Source: Gordionus sp. m RMFG-2023 (taxonomy: Eukaryota > Nematomorpha > Gordioida > Chordodea > Parachordodidae). Taken from it: a stretch of DNA of 64,000 nt. The stretch spans positions 76,175,561 through 76,239,560 of the forward strand of contig NC_088775.1 of the NCBI RefSeq assembly GCF_954871325.1, in the 5' to 3' direction. Under the pieces are notes generated by a model. It searched no databases, had not been told where the DNA came from, and was given only the letters and a program-made list of their open reading frames with translations. The position numbers and the translations under genes are program-made. Below are positions 36,701-49,600 of the stretch, piece by piece (within the stretch, counting starts at the first letter, position 1; every line of letters starts with the position of its first letter).

Positions 36701-36995
36701 CAGCAGCAATGTAACAATTTAAGAAAAGAAAATCAATTTGAACGGGAAATTATAACAATCAGACATTTTCACAAAATATTAAATTAATAAATTTAATTTA
36801 AAATTAATTTATCACAAATATTAAAAATAAAATTAATTATTTGAATATATCGTTAAAAGTAACTAGTTACTTTAGGCAGTTACATTTCAAAAATTATAAC
36901 TAGTTACAGTTACTAGTTACAATTTTAAAAATATAACTAGTTACAGTTATTTTTTAGCCAAAATGTAACTATAACTAGTTACCTTAACATCACTA
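33744..36995 (-). mobile_element. hAT element A2 (BED-finger type), nearly whole
   Basis: A 3252-bp element with ends tagtgatgttaaaagttac and gtaaccttaacatcacta, flanked by a perfect 8-bp duplication aaaatttc at 33736-33743 and 36996-37003. TAACTAGTTA palindromes recur at least three times at the left and five times at the right. It carries a six-exon transposase on the minus strand with one visible frame break. It also preserves the unoccupied target sites of B1 and C1, which sit in its relative A1. Confidence 0.93.
34018..36290 (-). CDS. BED-type hAT transposase of A2 (six exons, one frame break)
   Basis: Exons by GT-AG boundaries: 36290-36051, 35944-35565, 35500-35294, 35253-34770, 34722-34553, 34503-34018; about 655 codons. 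The first exon begins with an acidic stretch, then [17 protein letters not shown] and a BED zinc finger (C-L-L-C ... L-W-K-H). Exon 2 holds [17 protein letters not shown] and ends in [12 protein letters not shown], a catalytic aspartate region. Exon 3 has ITVHWID and [15 protein letters not shown], the second acidic block. Exon 4 has [10 protein letters not shown] and [13 protein letters not shown]. The last exon has [12 protein letters not shown] and ends in [20 protein letters not shown], the dimerisation signature. One frameshift near 34.2 kb separates the last block from the rest. Otherwise the domains are complete, so this copy is young and only recently disabled. Confidence 0.85.
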
Positions 36996-37552
36996 AAAAT
37001 TTCCATAGGTAGGCACTTAACTCAAATCATTTTAAATAAGTAAATTTCAAAACCTTCAAGGAATATCTTTTAAACTGGGATTGTGAATTTATTGATTTCA
37101 AATATAATGTTTTATAAAAAAATAATTTTAATAATAATAAAAATAAAAGGTGCCATAAATCAAAATAATGGAAAAGTTGATGTTTTTTTAAATGTGAACA
37201 GCAAAAATTGTTCAATAAATTCCTATAATATATTAAAAACATGATTTTAAAGCCATTTGGATTTTTATAAATAATCATAGGGGGCAATAATATTTGGCTC
37301 AATTATTAATTGTTAAAATGAATAATTCGATGAAAATAAATTTGGAAGGAAAAAAATTAACGTGGCCAGTTTACATGTTAAATAATTCAAACATATAAAA
37401 TATTTAATAGATTTATAAAAATTGCGTTTTGAATATAATTAAATCGTAAATAATTCTCTGACCTGATTTAGAAAAAAAAAAGGAATAATTATTTTATGCA
37501 TTTTACAATATATTATAAACATAGGTATAATAAATAAGTTTAAGTTTCTATA

Positions 37553-37558
37553 TTTATT
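37553..37558 (-). promoter_or_regulatory. Polyadenylation signal AATAAA (ceramide synthase)
   Basis: A canonical AATAAA on the minus strand about 54 nt after the ceramide synthase stop codon. The position suits a short 3' UTR; use of this site is inferred. Confidence 0.5.
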
Positions 37559-37611
37559 TAAAACAACATGTGTTGAGTTTGTTTTTCAGGAAATTTTTTC
37601 AAAAAAATAAA

Positions 37612-37659
37612 CTATTCGTCTGAATCGCATTCTGAAGAACTTCTCTCATCTTTTTCCAC
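37612..37659 (-). CDS. Ceramide synthase exon 9 (48 nt, acidic tail)
   Basis: Acceptor ttaacag|gtg, stop TAG at 37612-37614. It encodes [15 protein letters not shown]. The family has a conserved C-terminal D-x-R-S-D/S-x-E-S-S-x-E acidic motif here, phosphorylated by casein kinase 2 in mammalian CerS (established knowledge), and the serines next to acids fit that. Confidence 0.88.
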   Translation of the reverse strand: MEKDERSSSECDSDE

Positions 37660-40600
37660 CTGTTAATTAATTTTTGTATTTATTAATTAATGCACAGGGT
37701 GCATTTAAATAATTTACTTCTATATAAAAAAAGGTCAACAAATATTACAGATAAAGCAGAAAACATGTTGAAAGTGAGGTATATACTATTAGTATAAGAC
37801 TTAATAAATAAAATTAAAATAATTATTAAAAAAATATTTTAACTAGTTGTAAATGGTTATTTCAAAAAATAAAGCGTTACTCGTTACGTCTGGAAAAAGG
37901 AACGCATTACCATTATTCATTACCTTGTAAAAAAAAGGAACGCACGTTACTGGCTATTCAAAAAAGTAACGGTCCCTCCTTACTTAAAAAATTAAATAAA
38001 ATTATGAAAAAATAATATATAGTAAGATAATCCTTTCTCAACACAGCTATCGCTGTGCTAAACACACGTTCAACTGGCGCAGAGGATGGGAGGGCTGTAT
38101 TATATTGGATAAATAAAAATTTTAATTGGGGGAATGAAAATTTAAGGAATAATCTTTATTTTGAAAAAGCCTTAGTTCATCTTCAAAATAATCTTCATTA
38201 ATATCCTTATCCAATTTTTTTAATATTTTTATTAGAAAATAATCTGTACGTGTGTTGATTTTTAAAGGAATCAAGTCTGCCTTTTCTTTGTCAAGATCTT
38301 TCCTCAAACATTAAATAATTTCAAGTTTCCTTCCTTGGCTGGCATCTAGTTTTATGAAGGCCAATCTGACTTAAATAGCGGGTGAATTATTGCTGATAAT
38401 ATATATCCAATTGAAATAAAATATTAATTTCCGGAGTTATAGAAAGTTCCATCTTGTTATAACCAGTTTAATTGCCCATGTTTATTCCCAAATTGAGGTA
38501 ATATATAAGTTGGGACACAATTTACAAAACTTTGTACCCTTATTGGTGTAGAAATTGTTTCATATTAGAGTCAAGGCAGGTTCATCTTCATTTGAAAAAA
38601 AAATACAGACATAATATTCTATAAAATAAATTATAATATAAATTTACATACGTTGATTAATTCAATTTTATTTAGATTAACAATCTTGACTGAAAATTTA
38701 ACAATGAAATCTAAAATAAAAATGAAAGAATTTGGTGGTTGATGTGAATTAACTCGGCTTAAATTATTTATAAAATTTAAAAAACAAATAAAAGTAATTT
38801 TATAATACAATAAAATATGTTTTTTCCATATTTTTTGGACAAAATTTGAAGAAATGTGTAAGGTTATGCGCTACCATTACTCAAAAAAAAAGAAAAGCGT
38901 TACCATTACTCGTTATCTCTAGAAGAAGGTAATGAATGGCGTTCCTTTTCTTCTAAAAAGGTAACGCCGTCACCTACGATGTTATATTTTAGACATTACT
39001 TTACAGCACTAATTTTAACACATATATGCGTTTCTGATATATTTTAATAGACTCAAATATATCTAAATCACCTCTATACTACTCTATTTAAGAAAGATCC
39101 TAGTGCGATTATACTATGCAAAATTATCGTAGAAACCCGAAAAAATAATTTATTATAAATATCAACCTCAAAATATTAGCAAAAGATTATTAAAAATTCC
39201 AATTTCAGATATCATGAAAAATTAAACATAAAATAAAAAACATTTGGTAAAATAATGTTTTTGCCTTTCATCTTGAGTGAAGGAGATCCTAAAATAGTTG
39301 ATTGATATAGAAATAATCTTATTCTTCAATCAACTCTTTGATGTAGCAGTTTTATTTGTGGAATGAATGTTTTCCACTTTTGGCTCAGTCCAATCCCAAT
39401 TTAGAAACAGGATATTTTAATGAAGAATTTGAATATATTTAATTTGAAGTTAACTTTTCCGCATTTGAGTGATTTGAAGGCGATTTTGCAAATGATAACG
39501 AACCAAAAAACGTGGAGAAAGAAAAGCAAAATCAATAACGCGTTGTAGAGGTAATAAGCTGCGAAGAAGGAATCCATATTGAGATGAGCTATAAAAAGGG
39601 CAGGGTATATGACTCTATTTTTTTTGAAAAATAAATGTTTTAACATAAATTTTAAAATTTTTATTTATAATAAAAATCAAATTATCGATTATTCCGATTC
39701 AATTCCATTAAACAAAACGAAAAATAAAATATTCAAGTATAATTCATAAATTTCGAATAGAATAACTTAGTATTTGTTTTCGTAAGAATAGATGCTAATC
39801 AATCACAATAAATAAAAACTAATACTGTAAAGCGCCACAAAATATAAAATACCTGATTGGATTTAATTTTAAAAAGTTTCAATCACAAATATTTGCAAAT
39901 AATTCAAAAATCAACGAATAATTTTAATATTTTCAAGGTTTATGAATTATACGAATTATTTAAAATTATAATTTGTATTCGATTCGATTCGAATCCGATA
40001 ATGTTATTCACAATGATAAATTTCTAATTGACTCGAATTATTTTGATAAGCCACATATGAATAGTAGAATTTACTATTCAAATTCGATTCGGTTGAAAGA
40101 ATCGAATTATTCGTTTTTGAAAAGGCCCACTACCAACTAAGGCTGCATTTATAAATAAGCTAGTTGTAAAAGCTAATCAAGTTTTTTTTAAAATCTTTTA
40201 ATGAGATCAATTTTTTAATATTTATCTCATTAAAAGATCGATCAGTTCTTACACAAAATTGAGCTTTTTATAAATGTAACTTTTTCTTAGTATCAATATA
40301 AAATTGGATCTTTCTAAAATAAACATTAATACGTTTAATGAAATGCAGCTTAACCGTGCATTCAGGTTAATAAAATGTAGCGCAACACTGATGTTTTATG
40401 ACGCGAGGAATAAAATCAAGTTAATATATAAAGCGTTCATAGAATTTGGGGGAAAAACTAATTTTGCTGCCGGCGATGAAAATTCAGATAGTAATCACCA
40501 TGCATGCATAGTTAATAAAATATGGTACAACAAAATCGCTGGCAGCAACAGATGATCAGGTAAGCGATTTTTCTTTGGCATATAACCTTAGCAGCCGTTT

Positions 40601-43600
40601 ACATATATTAAATATGGATTCTATAACCACATTTTAAAAAAAAATACATAGTGATTATAAGAAAGAGGAAAAGCAATCTACTTGTTTAAATAAAAAAGGT
40701 TAAATTCCAAAATACTAGTTCCTAAACTTCTAAAGAATCCGGAAAAGTTTTATTTAATTATATGAGGTTAACCAAAGTATTTTGGGGAGAAATTTCCAAA
40801 ATCGCCTATGATTGATCAGCTTTTAATGTTATACACTGTATGCAAAATCGTTCATGATTGATCAACTGTGAATAAGAGAATAGAACATTATATTAAAAGA
40901 TTTTTAAACCCATTTAAAATTATGATCTTCTTACCTATAAGGGTAAATCACCAATCTCGTAATGAACCAAATGAGGGTGAATAGAGTGAATATCGTGTTG
41001 CAGAGTTTATAGAATTTGCAGTAATTCGCCATTTTGGCAGCCTTGTTTTTCAAATAGAAAATCAATTTATATATTATTTGGATTTCGTTATGAGTAACTT
41101 GAATAAAATAATGTAATTGCATTAATAGATATTTTTTAATACCTATTTATTTCTTCAAAATCGTAATAACAACGATAAGGTACACCATCCACTAATATTA
41201 ATTTTATTGTATATTTATTAACTATACCTAAAACCTCGTGTGAGAAAAATTAAGTTAACTAAATCTAGATATCGAAGTTCTATAAAAAATTCGTTTCTAA
41301 TACCCTATCTTAGCTCACTGAAATCAGCTAAAAATTTTCTCACCGAATTTAGGAATTAATGTTATTTTGAGTAAATTGGTTACTAATTTTCCTAATACAT
41401 CTTGGATAGGCAAATTTGATAACTTTATTGTTAAATTAGGCAAGAAAATTTGTAGCTAAGTACATTAAACGAAGCCAATAGAATAAGACAAACTTTAATA
41501 ATAACCCCCTAATTTAGTAAACTAGGCATCGGGTCTATCGTGCCAATACTTTGCCTCTGTATCGGTTCAAAAAGTAATATCGATGCGCCCATGCTTAAAG
41601 TTTAAAAGTAAAAAAATAACTTAAAAAAAATTATCCATACCTCCATCCAAAAATCAACGACGTCGTGTATAACTAAAACCAACGTTCCCATCCTAACCAT
41701 ATTGTCTATCCACGAAAAAACCAGGAGCAAAAGTGTGCATATGTGATGGATAAACATTTGCCAAAAATCCTTGAAATTTTTTTAAACAATTATTATAGTA
41801 CTATAATATAGTTTTTGTTACACATAGTGTCCTTGAATAAAAAATTTTAATGCAGGTAATATAAAATAAGGGATTGAGTAATCATTGTAAAAAAAAAATC
41901 TTTTTTATAGGTAGTAAAGTAAAGGTTCTATCCACCTTAATATTATATTCAAAATCACGTGTATTAATTGCCAAGTTTCCGATAAACCAACGTTTAGGCT
42001 GTTTCAACGCTAGGATTATTTCTAAACAGCTGCTTATTTAGCCGTCTATATAGCTTCCTCTAAACAACTCAAAGAGAAAGAGGCTATTTTAATTTACTAA
42101 GTTTTTGTTTTATTTTCCCCAGGTAATATTTATAATGTACAATAAAATAAACCAGAATAGGATAGCTCGAAGGCTGAATAGCCTTGGCTAAACAGAAATA
42201 AGTCTCAAAAATATTCCAAGCATTGTTTACACGGTTTGGCACTAACCATAAATATTTTATAGATTTAGATAAAAATCTAAAGTAATATGAATTTTTTTAT
42301 GTTCCTTCACTTCTTATGCGAGGTTTCAAAAAATAAAATCATGTTTATTAACTGTTACACTAGTTTGTACATTTATTTAAGTTAAAAAATTAATTAAGTA
42401 AACTTGGTATTTCAAGAAATAGTTAATAAATATTAAGATAAGAAGTATTAGGATGCCGATTGCTTGTAACTAACGATAAACAAATTTCTATTTACAGTTT
42501 AATTACTTTTCTTTTGACATCTTTGAACTGCGAAATCATCAAGGAGCAGTAAAACCCTATCTCTACCATATAATACCAATACATGCCCGATGTTATAGTC
42601 TACAATATATACATACATATAAATAAAATTGCGATTAATAAAAAGATTAGGTTATTAATTGATTGATGTCTAACAATTTTAAAAAAGGACAAATCTTTAA
42701 AAAAAAACAATCTTAAAGGGTAAATATATTATATAATATATGTGATACTTGGAAGGGAAACCCAATCCAGCACTCGTTAGAGTCCCAAAACCATGGTTTC
42801 TTTTAAATAATGAGAAATTTTGTTTTAAAATCAATTCCATACATAATACATATTTCTGCTTTAAACAATGAAATTGATCCTTACTATAATGACAATTATA
42901 AAGCGTTGTAAATTAATTACTTGTTTAAAAAATCTCAATATAATGAAAATGAAAGTTAAAAGGCTTTGTAAATGGTTTTCTGTGTAAATAATAAATTGAA
43001 AAACATTACATTCCATAGAACGGCGACGCCAAAGGTAAAAGCGAGGATGTAATACGTAAATCGCCAACTAAATAGGCACATTAATATAATAAACAAAAAA
43101 ATTTTTGAGAATAGCCAAAAAAACTAAATGACTATATTTTGATATTCTTCAACTTTTTCGGTAATCCCAGGAGATCTGCAATTAATAAATAGGCAAAAAA
43201 ACAGCCGCTTGTAGTATTTTCTAAAGAATTTCTACTGGCTATATTGCATACTAAAAGTGATCCGAAGTTTAAAACACATCTATAAGTATTCATCTCGAGT
43301 GTATGACCACCTTATCACGAAAGTAGAAACAATTGGATAATTAGTCACCTACCACACCCAAATATTTAAGAGTAGCTACTAAGCTATGAGAGAGGGTTAA
43401 TATTGTTAAACGACTCGATTTGTGCAGTTTTTTAAAAATGGCCAACTCAATATTTTAGCCAGAAAAATATTCCCTAAGTCTCGAGATTTCGTTAAAAGAT
43501 ATCCAAACTTTGGTGTAATCTACGAGCTAAATCTTTAGGCTTACGAATATTATTCTGGATAAAATATTGAGTTAATCATTTTAAAAAATCGGCTCAAATC

Positions 43601-46600
43601 GTGCCAATTAACAGCACTAGAGAGGGGAATCGGAATTTTTATTTTTTTATAGCTGAATGATGATGCCATAATAGTATAGTTTAAGTCTAAATCCTGGGAC
43701 ATTTTTTATTATTACAAACATGAAAAAGTCACAGACGGTCTACCCTAATTTCCTCAACTATGGGTTATTACAATATTGTACACTCAAGAAACTATGGGTT
43801 ATTACAATATTGTACACTCAAGAAACTATGGGTTATTACAATATTGTACATCTTGAAACCATTTCAAGAGGCCGTTCTAGCTCGCTTTTAATCGCAGCTT
43901 ATTCCAACGTAGTAAATGTAATGCTATTATTTTTAGGATGAGGGAATGGATATATATTTATCAAATATCAGGTAATTAAAAAAAATAAAATGAAATTTTA
44001 ATCAAAAATTTCGAAAGAAAGTTTGAAAAAAAATCTTTAAAGGCATTTTGAGATAAATTTTAAATCGACAATATTTTTTAAAAAAAATTGTGATTCATCG
44101 TGAAAGATTTCTTTTATGCATAAAAATCTCAAAAGATTTCCTCATAAAAGATTTAGAATTTTAAATATAAGCAGATCAAAAATCCAACTTGAGCATAAAA
44201 AGCTGTAAGAAATAAAGCTGACTAGACCGACTTCTGGGAATGGTATTCCTTTTTATAAACTTTGGTTCATGACTTTTCGAAATATTGAATGTGCGTAAAA
44301 TTTTACCAACTCTCGGAAAATTTGACGAGTGGACTGGGCTTATACCTCTTCAATAACCTCTCGTTTTTGTTGGTAAAGGAGTCATCCATGGCCCGACCAT
44401 TATTTAAACCGTTCTTCCTTTCGTGCGATTCGGTATTTTGATTGAGGAACCCGTTTTTATGATTTTGATTAGAAGATTTGTGAGATTTCGAAAATTTGTT
44501 CCCATGCGAAATTTGAGATGTGCGTTCAGAACGAATATTTTTCATATATATCGGCTTGTCGGAGAGATTGTATAATCGTCCCAGAGGAAAAGCTATAAGT
44601 CTATTTTTAAATTTAAGTTTAGGCTAAAAATATTTAATACCGCAGTTTGTTGGAAAATTCGTATAACGGACTATACTGCTCATATTTTCAATTTCCCTTT
44701 ATAACAATTTACAAAATATGCCAAAAATTTTACAAAATTAAAATAATTTTATAAATACCTGGCAGGACCAAAATATTATTAAAAATAAAGATTTGGGCCG
44801 GGTAAAAAAAATCTAGAGAAATTTTGTTTATCCGCATATTACCCAAATCATTAAACGATTTCTAGATTTAGTCAAGGTAAGAATTCTTTCTTAAGTTATT
44901 AATCATATTAAGTTTCGAGTGTCGAATAAATTTCAAGCAAACCTTTCAACCCCAACCCGGAGAAAAGAAGAGAGAAACCAATATAGTAGCTGCATAATAT
45001 AAATTTTATATGCTAAGTATCGGCTAATTATTTTTAAAAAATCCACCTTAAAACGTGAAAACATCTAGTTAACAATCGCCTACGTGAATTTAGAGAAATT
45101 ACAAATTAACTAATATAATAATAATAAAAAATTATTTATTGAATTTTTAATTTAATTTAAAGAACCACCAGGATATGGGGGAGGGGGGGGGGGTTATAAT
45201 TAACTTCCATGCTTATTTTAAAAAAAATATAGTTTTTAATGCAAATTTTATTATTTATTTTTACTAACTTGAAAAGATTTAGTAAATAGTTTATCTTTTA
45301 CTAAATTATATTATACTATAATTTGCATAGTAATGCTAAATGTATCATTCACACTTGTTTAAAATATTTTGAATAGTATATTTCGTTTATTTTTAAATAA
45401 ATAACATTTTTTAAAAAATCGTCTGATAAATTTTAATAAGAAAAGGAGGAGATACTATTCCCTTTAAAATGATATTTCACCTTGTGGAAATTTAATCAAA
45501 TTTCTAAAATACAATATCCAAAAAAAACAATATTGCATATTAATATCATGAGATTTCTTTATGCTCCCTTCATTTACATCTTCCATGCTATTTGATCATT
45601 CATCTGTTAGGCTTAAGAATTAAGTCTTCTACAATCGCATTTTTCTATTTTTTACTTATCCCGCTATTTCCTTTCCAATATACCCCGCGTCTCTTTTCTT
45701 CGCAATCAACCCTGAACTATAGCTTCATTCTATATGCGCATCTTATTTTATTTACACAATATCTATTTGGGCATGCTCATTTCTGTAACACTTCTGCTCT
45801 TCTCGCAAGCCAATAATGCCGGTTTAATCGCCGACGAGTAGAACTTGCTCCTATCATTTTTCCCTTATTCTAAAAGGATTCCGCTCTACTCTTTCCTTTC
45901 ACCAAGAAAATTTGGATAATTTATTTTTTTAGTTAAAGATAATTTTGAAAAGTGATTCCTAAATGTTTGAAAAAAATTAATCGCTTCTATTGAAGTGTTC
46001 AACATGATACTACAAGTCCATTATCTGAAATACTTTAAGTGGTTATTCTATGTTTAATAATTACTTTGTGTAAATTTATTCTTTATTTATTATTCGCTAT
46101 TATACATTTAATAATTGGTGTAAATTGATTTTGACGCCTAAAGTATACTTTTTTTTAATCTAAATTGTTTTTCAAATGTATATATAGATAAGCGATGATA
46201 ATTTAAACAACATTTTATGTTCAAATTTATTTTTATGTTATTTTCTTCGTTTGTTAATAATAAAATTTGATAAATGATTTTTATAATAAAGTAAAACGCA
46301 TAAATTCCTAATAGCTTCTGTTTTTGATAAGGTTATTCTATGATATGTAGCTATACGATTAATTTTAACTTTAGATATTACCAGGACTTCGCCGATATTA
46401 ATATGGTGTCCGGCACAGATATTGATTTCTTATAGAGAATGTAGGATTGCAATATATTGGGTTTTTAAAGAGAATGTAGGATTGACCAATATTTTTTTAA
46501 AAACCCAATCATGTCGAGACAAGTATAATATAAGATTTTTCTGACCCGAAATTAAATCAAAATTGGAAAACTGTTAAAAATTGGGGACAAATATGAATAG

Positions 46601-49600
46601 ATCACAATTTAATGTTTGGTATTTCTCTATAAAAAGAAGTCGAAATAAAAAAACTATCCCATTTCCATTGAAGGGCAAATCTCCCAAAGAGCTTGAAATG
46701 ATATGCACAAAAAAGTTCTAATATCCTGCAGCGCGTCCGAGAATATTATTTATAGATGCAATTAATATAATATTCGAAAGATCTGTTTAAAAAAGCTAAA
46801 ATAGCGTGAATTATTTAATTTAAATTTTATCTAAGTGATAGGTCTCTATTTTTCCTTGATCATGTCTAATATAAAATAACTAAGAAAATGCTAATAAAAA
46901 ATTCTAAGTAAATTTAAATATGTAAATAAGTTCGGTTAGAATAAATAGGTTCGGATCAGAGGAGAAAAATAAATTGTTGTAGTGCAGCTCTAAATATCAT
47001 AATCAATGTTATGCTATCATCAATAAACAAAGCAAAATAAGTAGGAGGGTTTATTTTTAGGTTTATGAAAGAACGTATATGGGTGTTCAGCTAAATAAAT
47101 ATTTGGAATAGAAAATTTGGTTAACATAAAAAAACTAAGCTATATATAGTATATACACAAAATGTTTATCATAAAATTTGATCTAACAGTTGTATAAACT
47201 CTGGGAAGCGCTAAAAATTGATTTAGTGGATAAATGATATAAAAAATTTTCTTCTTTCTTACATTTGCTTATAATACTTATATCTCCATTAAAATCTTTA
47301 AAAAAGCATAACTCTTATAATTTAGTTCTACGGGGCCAGGGCATCGGAAAAGGCAATCGAATGAAAAGAGAGAGAAAATGAAAGTACACGTGAAAAGTTT
47401 AATATACATTTACCTTATAAAGCAAAGGCAAGCCGATCCAAAACTGGCCAATGGAAATTTATGAAAAGATTTTTCTGTTCGGTCAGTAAAATCATTTCGG
47501 TCATTTGTCCAGCCAGGCCCGTAATAATTTTTTATACAGAAAATAAGATATAAATTTGCTTATTGTAGGTTGCCCTTAAAAATATTTTGCAACAACCTGA
47601 CCTAAAAATATCTACCATAACATAATATATAGTTGGGTAATGGCTTAAAATCGGCGAATTCTGCTCCGAAGAAATTTAACTAATTATTGAGGTATGAGTT
47701 GATGCATTTATGAGTCATCTTCAAAGGCGACCCATATACTTTCAAAAAAGCCAAGCCTGAGGTGACCTTTTTGGCTAAGGTACCGCCGTTTTTATAGAAT
47801 GGTTAATTTTATCAAGCATTCAATAAACTGTATAGGGGTTCCTAATATTTTTCTTATAAGCACTTTCTTTCATCTTTCTTATCTGTTTAGAAATGTGATG
47901 TTCTTATAAATCATGGCTTAAAATATAGTTGAATTTTTTAAAAAAAATTTATATTATACAAACCAATTCATAAATTTCATAATGTAAATAAAATATAAAA
48001 AACATTTAATGAAATCGAAATAACATAAAAAATGATTAGGATATATAGACTAAAATATTTGAATATTAAAATCTTTTCTAATTTTCCAAAGACACATAAT
48101 GATATTTTCTTTAAAAAATAAAATTTAATTAAAATAATTTCTTTTTCTTAAATAAAGTTGAATTTTTTTTGTTTGTACAAAGATAAAATGCTTATGATAA
48201 ACAGCTAAATTGACCGTTTTTATGTGTCCATCTCCGTGGGCTGATCGGTCACCTTTACAAAGTTTTATATTTAATATTAAATCAATCATGGAAGCCCTTT
48301 TACGCAAAGTGCTTTTTATGTGTGGTATATATATATACTGCATGTGATTTGTCAAATAAACCTATTTTCTTAACCTTTTTTTGAGGATTATTTTAAAATA
48401 ATCCAATATACAGATATTTAGGCCATTTTCAAACGACGTTTTTTTTCAAGAAGAGAAAAAGTAAAATAATTTATATTCTTCCAAACTGGATAATTAGGCT
48501 ATCTAAGAAGAAAAAAAATGAAATTATGCATAGTTGTTTGTTTCTGTTGCCTATATATTTTTTAAAAAATTGTCATAAATTATATTGGTCTTTATTCTTA
48601 CATGTTACATAGTATATTCTCCCTAAGTTTTTAAAAAAAAATGAAACCGTATACAAAACCTGGGAAAAAAAAATATTTATAAATGTTTAAAAACTATGAA
48701 AATTTATCAAAAATCTAATCTCCATTTAATTTTAATCATCCATATTAAAGAAATAAACGAAACCCGGGATAAAAGAGTGTTAGAAACTCATCTGAAAAAA
48801 GAAAAAAAAATCTTAGGGGGAAAAACTATATCAATGAAAATTTTTTTAAAAAATATTTTATCCACTTTAAAAAATGGTTGGTTATTTTTTTCAATTTTAT
48901 TTATATCAACAAATTCAAAGTCTGGCTCAATCAAAGATCCCAGTCCTACATAAAAAATTAATGGTTCAAGCTGAATAATTACACATAAAAATTGGGCTGG
49001 ACCTCCCAAATCTCTAATTTTTAGTAAAATTTTAATGTACCAGCATGGGCATTAAAATTTTGATATATTTTTTTTGAATTTCTAACTAATATTTTGATCA
49101 TGATTAATACTATTTATAATATGTTTATTTCTTTGTATTTCAAGAGGTGTCTAACTAAATTACTAAATCAATTTATAAATAAAATAGTAAATTCACACAA
49201 AAAATGTAGAAATTATTTATATGATCTAGTCACAAATACACAATATAGGATCTCAATTGATTTAGATAACGGTTTTATAAATATCCATAGAGTAGAGATA
49301 TATTAGTCTTAATTGACATTAGGGAAAATTTTGATGTAGATTATTAAAAATGTGATGACCAGAAAATTTGTACAAAAAAATTTAACGGACTGAGTCAGAT
49401 TTTTCATAAAATTTTTACAGGCTAGGAAATTAGTAAAAATAAACTATCGGTCCCCAATGAACAGATTAAAATTTTAAATAAGGGACCATGCATATTGTGC
49501 AAAAAATTGGCCTTGCAGATCTTTACAACAAAGTTTAAAAATGTTTTTTCCATTTTATTTAAAAGATATTATTTTTTTTCATGTTTACTTATATTTCCTT

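Noticed and set aside
39401-39454. Readthrough C-terminus of ceramide synthase exon 8 (17 codons)
   Set aside because: Not conserved in the family; splicing at 39454 to the 48-nt exon restores the conserved acidic tail and keeps the frame.
43720-43941. Open frame with repeated tyrosine/isoleucine-rich phrases
   Set aside because: Produced by the 34-bp tandem repeat; each unit is read in a different frame; intronic.
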